In this document: one piece after another, positions 63,864 through 64,000 of the stretch
Layout of the letters: each line of letters begins with the position of its first letter
Numbering within the stretch: the stretch's first letter is position 1
NCBI RefSeq assembly: GCF_016820445.1
Contig: NZ_JADHDT010000003.1
Coordinates: forward strand, 62,001 to 126,000
Source of the DNA: Sphingomonas beigongshangi
GTDB taxonomy: Bacteria; Pseudomonadota; Alphaproteobacteria; Sphingomonadales; Sphingomonadaceae
Direction of reading: 5' to 3'
DNA: 64,000 nucleotides
Translations under genes and position numbers: made by a program
The notes under the pieces: model-generated
The model's input: the letters and a program-made list of their open reading frames with translations, nothing else
Told to the model about the DNA's origin: nothing
Database searches by the model: none

Positions 63864-64000
63864 CCTGTCTGCGGATCCCGCCTCCGCTGCCCCCGCGCGC
63901 CCCTCGCCGCCGGGCGCGCCCGCTTGACTGGCGGCACACGGCGCCCCCGACGCCGCGGCCGGACGGATCGGCGCTGTTCGCCGCCATGCCGTGATATCCC

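Overview
This window comes from a high-GC alphaproteobacterium, most likely a sphingomonad (Sphingomonas or a close relative). I infer this from the high GC content, the alphaproteobacterial gene families, the sphingomonad-type palindromic repeats and the styles of the GlyS, Lon, trigger factor and TonB-receptor proteins. It looks like chromosomal DNA: four tRNA genes, many housekeeping genes, no integrase, transposase or CRISPR array, and one short low-GC accessory patch. Layout, left to right. Bases 1-2097 hold the 3' part of glyS, followed by ppdK and a terminator. 4957-8539 is a compact molybdoenzyme operon: an FdhF/YdeP-type oxidoreductase, MobA and FdhD, each overlapping the next. 8587-12108 has a small membrane protein and three overlapping TadG/TadE genes. 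A tRNA-Met, a 2'-5' RNA ligase-like gene and kup follow. An Lrp/AsnC regulator is divergent from alanine dehydrogenase. 16857-21602 (minus strand) is a cytochrome c maturation operon transcribed ccmC-D-E-F-G-H-I, with stop/start overlaps throughout. A Leu/Val-type amino-acid dehydrogenase and tRNA-His separate it from a complete type II secretion operon (gspC to gspN, 34270 down to 23081). A prolyl-4-hydroxylase-like gene is divergent from gspC. Next come a TonB-dependent receptor and a beta-helix-like lipoprotein, a probable nutrient-uptake pair with Pho-box-like or Fur-like sites upstream. The accessory patch at about 40080-42462 lies against the 3' end of tRNA-Val. It holds one lower-GC gene whose C-terminus carries RecB-like nuclease motifs, plus non-coding DNA with strong RNA-like folds. 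Then come hupB, lon (with a heat-shock-type promoter), two tandem M1 aminopeptidases split by a long inverted repeat, small membrane proteins, clpX, clpP, a family 2 glycosyltransferase, a REP cluster, trigger factor with a long Lys/Ala/Pro tail, and tRNA-Leu. The right end carries small unknown genes, a cyclophilin, and the gatC-gatA-gatB operon. A vapBC toxin-antitoxin pair is inserted between gatA and gatB; it has its own palindromic operator and its vapC stop overlaps the gatB start. Common themes are protein quality control (lon, clpXP, tig, PPIase, two M1 peptidases), export and envelope biogenesis (ccm, gsp, tad, tonB) and palindromic repeats, at least two of which lie in frame inside coding genes (glyS and gspH). 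Best candidates for something new: the RecB-like nuclease gene at tRNA-Val, the structured non-coding segment beside it, the vapBC insertion in the gat operon, and the palindrome expansion in the GspH leader.
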